64,000 bases of DNA, from assembly GCA_964516435.1 (NCBI GenBank), contig CAZEZP010000078.1:62001-126000 (forward strand), written 5' to 3'. The DNA is from HGW-17 sp964516435. Its GTDB lineage: Bacteria; Myxococcota_A; Polyangia; HGW-17. Positions within the stretch are counted from its first letter, which is position 1; each line of letters begins with the position of its first letter. Of this stretch, positions 62,187 to 64,000 are shown piece by piece. The notes beneath the pieces are model-generated. The model saw only the letters and a program-made list of their open reading frames with translations, was not told where the DNA came from and did not search any database. The translations under genes were made by a program, and so were the position numbers.

Positions 62187-63454
62187 AACCGCAGCATGCG
62201 CCCATCCTGTTCTTCGTGCTGGTGTTCGCCGGACTGGTCGTGTTCCTGCTGCTGCGGCCCGATGTCCGGGAAAGCCCGGAACCCTTCTGGCGCCTGGATC
62301 TCTCACAAAAGAACGATGCGCCCCGGATTCCGGAGAACTGGGGCCGCGAACTGGACCTGAACGCCTTTCGCGAGCGGGATGGCGCCTACTGGCAGAAGAC
62401 GCCATCGGGAATTCTCGTGCAGGCTTCGCTGGAGCCGGCTCTCCAGACGTTCTTCGAGCAGGAATTCAAGAAATACGAGTTGCCGTACGCTGCCGCCGTG
62501 GTCATCCACCTTCCGGACGGAGAGGTACGCGCCCTGGCCGGCCATTCCAGCCGGGATCCGCGTCTGACGGCCGGCGAACTGGCCCTGACCCCCTGGGCGC
62601 CCGCGGCCTCCCTGTTCAAGGTCGTGACCGCGCTGGCGCTGCTTTCGGTCCCCGGATTCGACCCGAACGAAACGGTGTGCTTTTCGGGAGGACAATCCGG
62701 ACTGGCCGCCAGGCATCTGGAGGAACCGGCGCCGGGCGATCCAAAGGCCGTCTGTGAAAATTTGGAGATGGCTCTGGCCAATTCCTCCAATGCCGTGCTG
62801 GCGAAACTCGCCCTGCGCCATCTGGACACCCGGCGCCTGCGGGATGCGGCCAGCGCCTGCGGTTTCAACCAGACTCTGCCCTTCGAATTCGAGGTGGGCC
62901 GCAGCGTGTTCCGCCTTCCCGACGACGGAGCCGATCCCATGGCGTTGCCGCTGGCCGCCGCCGGATTCGGGCACACCGCCATGAGCCCTTTCCATGCGGC
63001 GTGGCTTTCCGCCCTGCTGGCGGCCGACGGCGTGGCGGCGCCCGTGCACGTCATCCGCCGGGCGCTGGACCCGGATGGCCGGGAGATTCCCGTGAAGCAT
63101 CCGCAATGGGAAGCGCAGCCCCGCTTTCCCGATGTAAGCAAACTGCGCCGCATGCTCGCGGCGACCGTGGAGACGGGAACCGCCCGGGAGGGTTTCTTCC
63201 GCGGCGAGACGCGCCTGGTGCCGGTTCCCGTGGGCGGCAAGACGGGCACGCTGGCGCGCCAGGAGCCGGAAATCCTTACGTATACGTGGTTCATCGGGTA
63301 TTTTCCCGTGGACGGCGCGCGCTGGGCGTTCTCGGTGCTGGTGGTGAACCCGGAGAAATGGCGCACCAAGGCGGCCCACGTATCCGCGCGTCTCGTGAAC
63401 CGCCTGCTGGAACTCGAGGAAAAGGTCGCACCGACGAAAAAGACCGGAGAATGA
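62183..63454 (+). CDS. Penicillin-binding protein (transpeptidase domain)
   Basis: A 423-residue membrane-anchored transpeptidase with an N-terminal anchor (FFVLVFAGLVVFLLL). The PBP motifs are ASLFK (SxxK), NSSNAV (SxN) and GGKTGT (KTG), all in order. It cross-links peptidoglycan stem peptides. It lacks a glycosyltransferase part, so it is class B-like and short. The four-base overlap with the regulator gene and with the next gene suggests one operon. Whether it acts in division or cell shape cannot be told. Confidence 0.92.
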   Translation: MKPQHAPILFFVLVFAGLVVFLLLRPDVRESPEPFWRLDLSQKNDAPRIPENWGRELDLNAFRERDGAYWQKTPSGILVQASLEPALQTFFEQEFKKYELPYAAAVVIHLPDGEVRALAGHSSRDPRLTAGELALTPWAPAASLFKVVTALALLSVPGFDPNETVCFSGGQSGLAARHLEEPAPGDPKAVCENLEMALANSSNAVLAKLALRHLDTRRLRDAASACGFNQTLPFEFEVGRSVFRLPDDGADPMALPLAAAGFGHTAMSPFHAAWLSALLAADGVAAPVHVIRRALDPDGREIPVKHPQWEAQPRFPDVSKLRRMLAATVETGTAREGFFRGETRLVPVPVGGKTGTLARQEPEILTYTWFIGYFPVDGARWAFSVLVVNPEKWRTKAAHVSARLVNRLLELEEKVAPTKKTGE

Positions 63455-63457
63455 GAC

Positions 63458-64000
63458 ATGGGAACGTGGATGTTCGCCCTCCTGCTGACGGGAACGCTCG
63501 ACTGCGGTTCGGGCGCACGGCTGGAAACCTCGCCCCGGCTCCGTCTGGTGGCGCCAGCCGGCATCGATTGCCCCCTGCCGCCGGACACGCAGGCGCCGGT
63601 GGATTCCTGCGCATGGCATGCGCCGGGCCGCCTGCTGCACGTGGTCGCGGGAAACCGCCAGACGCTCTTTCTCGTGCATTGCAACAAGAACAGCGGCGCG
63701 AACACCCAAAACGAAGGCATGTCCCAGGTGCGCGAGGGCCGCATCGATGCGGGACATCCCTGGCGTTTCGATGCCGCCCTGGGCGAAGTCTACCAGGAGG
63801 CCGGACGCCACTGCGACGGCCGGCCGTTTCGGGTGCGCCGGGAGCGCTTCACGACGGCCGGCTGGGTTCCGGCGGAGGAAAACACGGCCAAGACCAGGGC
63901 CATCGCGAAAGAATACCAGGCCGTGCGCGGGCTTCCCCCCGGAATCCTGCGCAGGCCCTGGCTTTCTCCCCCCGTGCCGGATGTGATCGGGCCCGCTTCG
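63458..64000 (+). CDS. Secreted protein of unknown function, cut by the window edge
   Basis: An open frame of 181 codons runs to the end of the window without a stop. It starts at an ATG three bases after the PBP stop. The N-terminus (MGTWMFALLLTGTLDCG) looks like a signal, possibly with a lipid cysteine. The visible part is mixed, with cysteines (IDCPLPPD, DSCAWHA, VHCNKNSG, RHCDGRPF) that fit an oxidising compartment. No domain is recognised. It is probably cotranscribed with the PBP, so it may act in the envelope. Confidence 0.7.
   Translation, partial: MGTWMFALLLTGTLDCGSGARLETSPRLRLVAPAGIDCPLPPDTQAPVDSCAWHAPGRLLHVVAGNRQTLFLVHCNKNSGANTQNEGMSQVREGRIDAGHPWRFDAALGEVYQEAGRHCDGRPFRVRRERFTTAGWVPAEENTAKTRAIAKEYQAVRGLPPGILRRPWLSPPVPDVIGPAS

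Overview
The window reads as chromosomal DNA of a Gram-negative bacterium of high G+C content, most like a Myxococcota or deltaproteobacterium-type lineage. The main reasons are an MglB/MglA polarity pair whose GTPase matches the Myxococcus protein in length (195 residues) and motif numbering, a Myxococcus-type cysteine repeat, several lipoproteins with Asp/Val/Pro linkers and FG-GAP propellers, a PEGA-domain protein, and type IV pilus genes. I see no transposase, integrase, phage gene, CRISPR array, tRNA or rRNA. Genes are tightly packed, often with ATGA or GTGA overlaps. The coding DNA is GC-rich, but many intergenic stretches and a few short patches inside genes are strikingly AT-rich.

Layout. 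1-3116 (minus): the start of an unknown gene, a coiled-coil protein, and a lipoprotein with three thioredoxin-like modules. 3322-13288 (plus): a run of a sirtuin, a predicted beta-barrel, OsmC, DapA, two large surface lipoproteins, a class II DNA photolyase and a beta-CASP RNase. 13357-17582 (minus): a cluster of a HEAT protein, a propeller/HEAT lipoprotein and a double cyclic-nucleotide-domain protein. 17889-18961: mglB-mglA. 19079-31239: mostly metabolism and housekeeping (IlvE, ProS, RNase HI, cyclophilin, transketolase, Na+/alanine symporter, CutA, MiaA), interrupted by a CxC-repeat metallothionein-like lipoprotein and a Na+/phosphate-type transporter. 31279-41844: a seven-repeat Asp/Cys lipoprotein, a rhomboid protease, an amidase, a metallophosphoesterase, a MoxR-like AAA ATPase paired with a multi-PAS kinase that lacks its phosphoacceptor histidine, PNP and a PilZ protein. 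41996-49509: PEGA/TPR, FG-GAP and C-tail membrane proteins, then pilC-pilS and a zinc-ribbon protein. 49679-53819: two predicted outer-membrane barrels plus a Cys-rich lipoprotein. 53950-64000: a signalling AAA/TPR ATPase, an MFS carrier with a very large insertion, a six-repeat secreted protein that resembles the 7_1 'septoil' knot family, a small barrel, a sigma54 response regulator, a PBP and a truncated secreted protein.

How the genes work together. The theme is envelope and surface biology plus signalling: exported lipoproteins with metal-binding or disulfide-rich repeats, thioredoxin-like modules that could handle their cysteines, peptidoglycan enzymes, pili and polarity control. Functions named below are from motif recognition by eye. 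Promoters and operators are pattern matches only.
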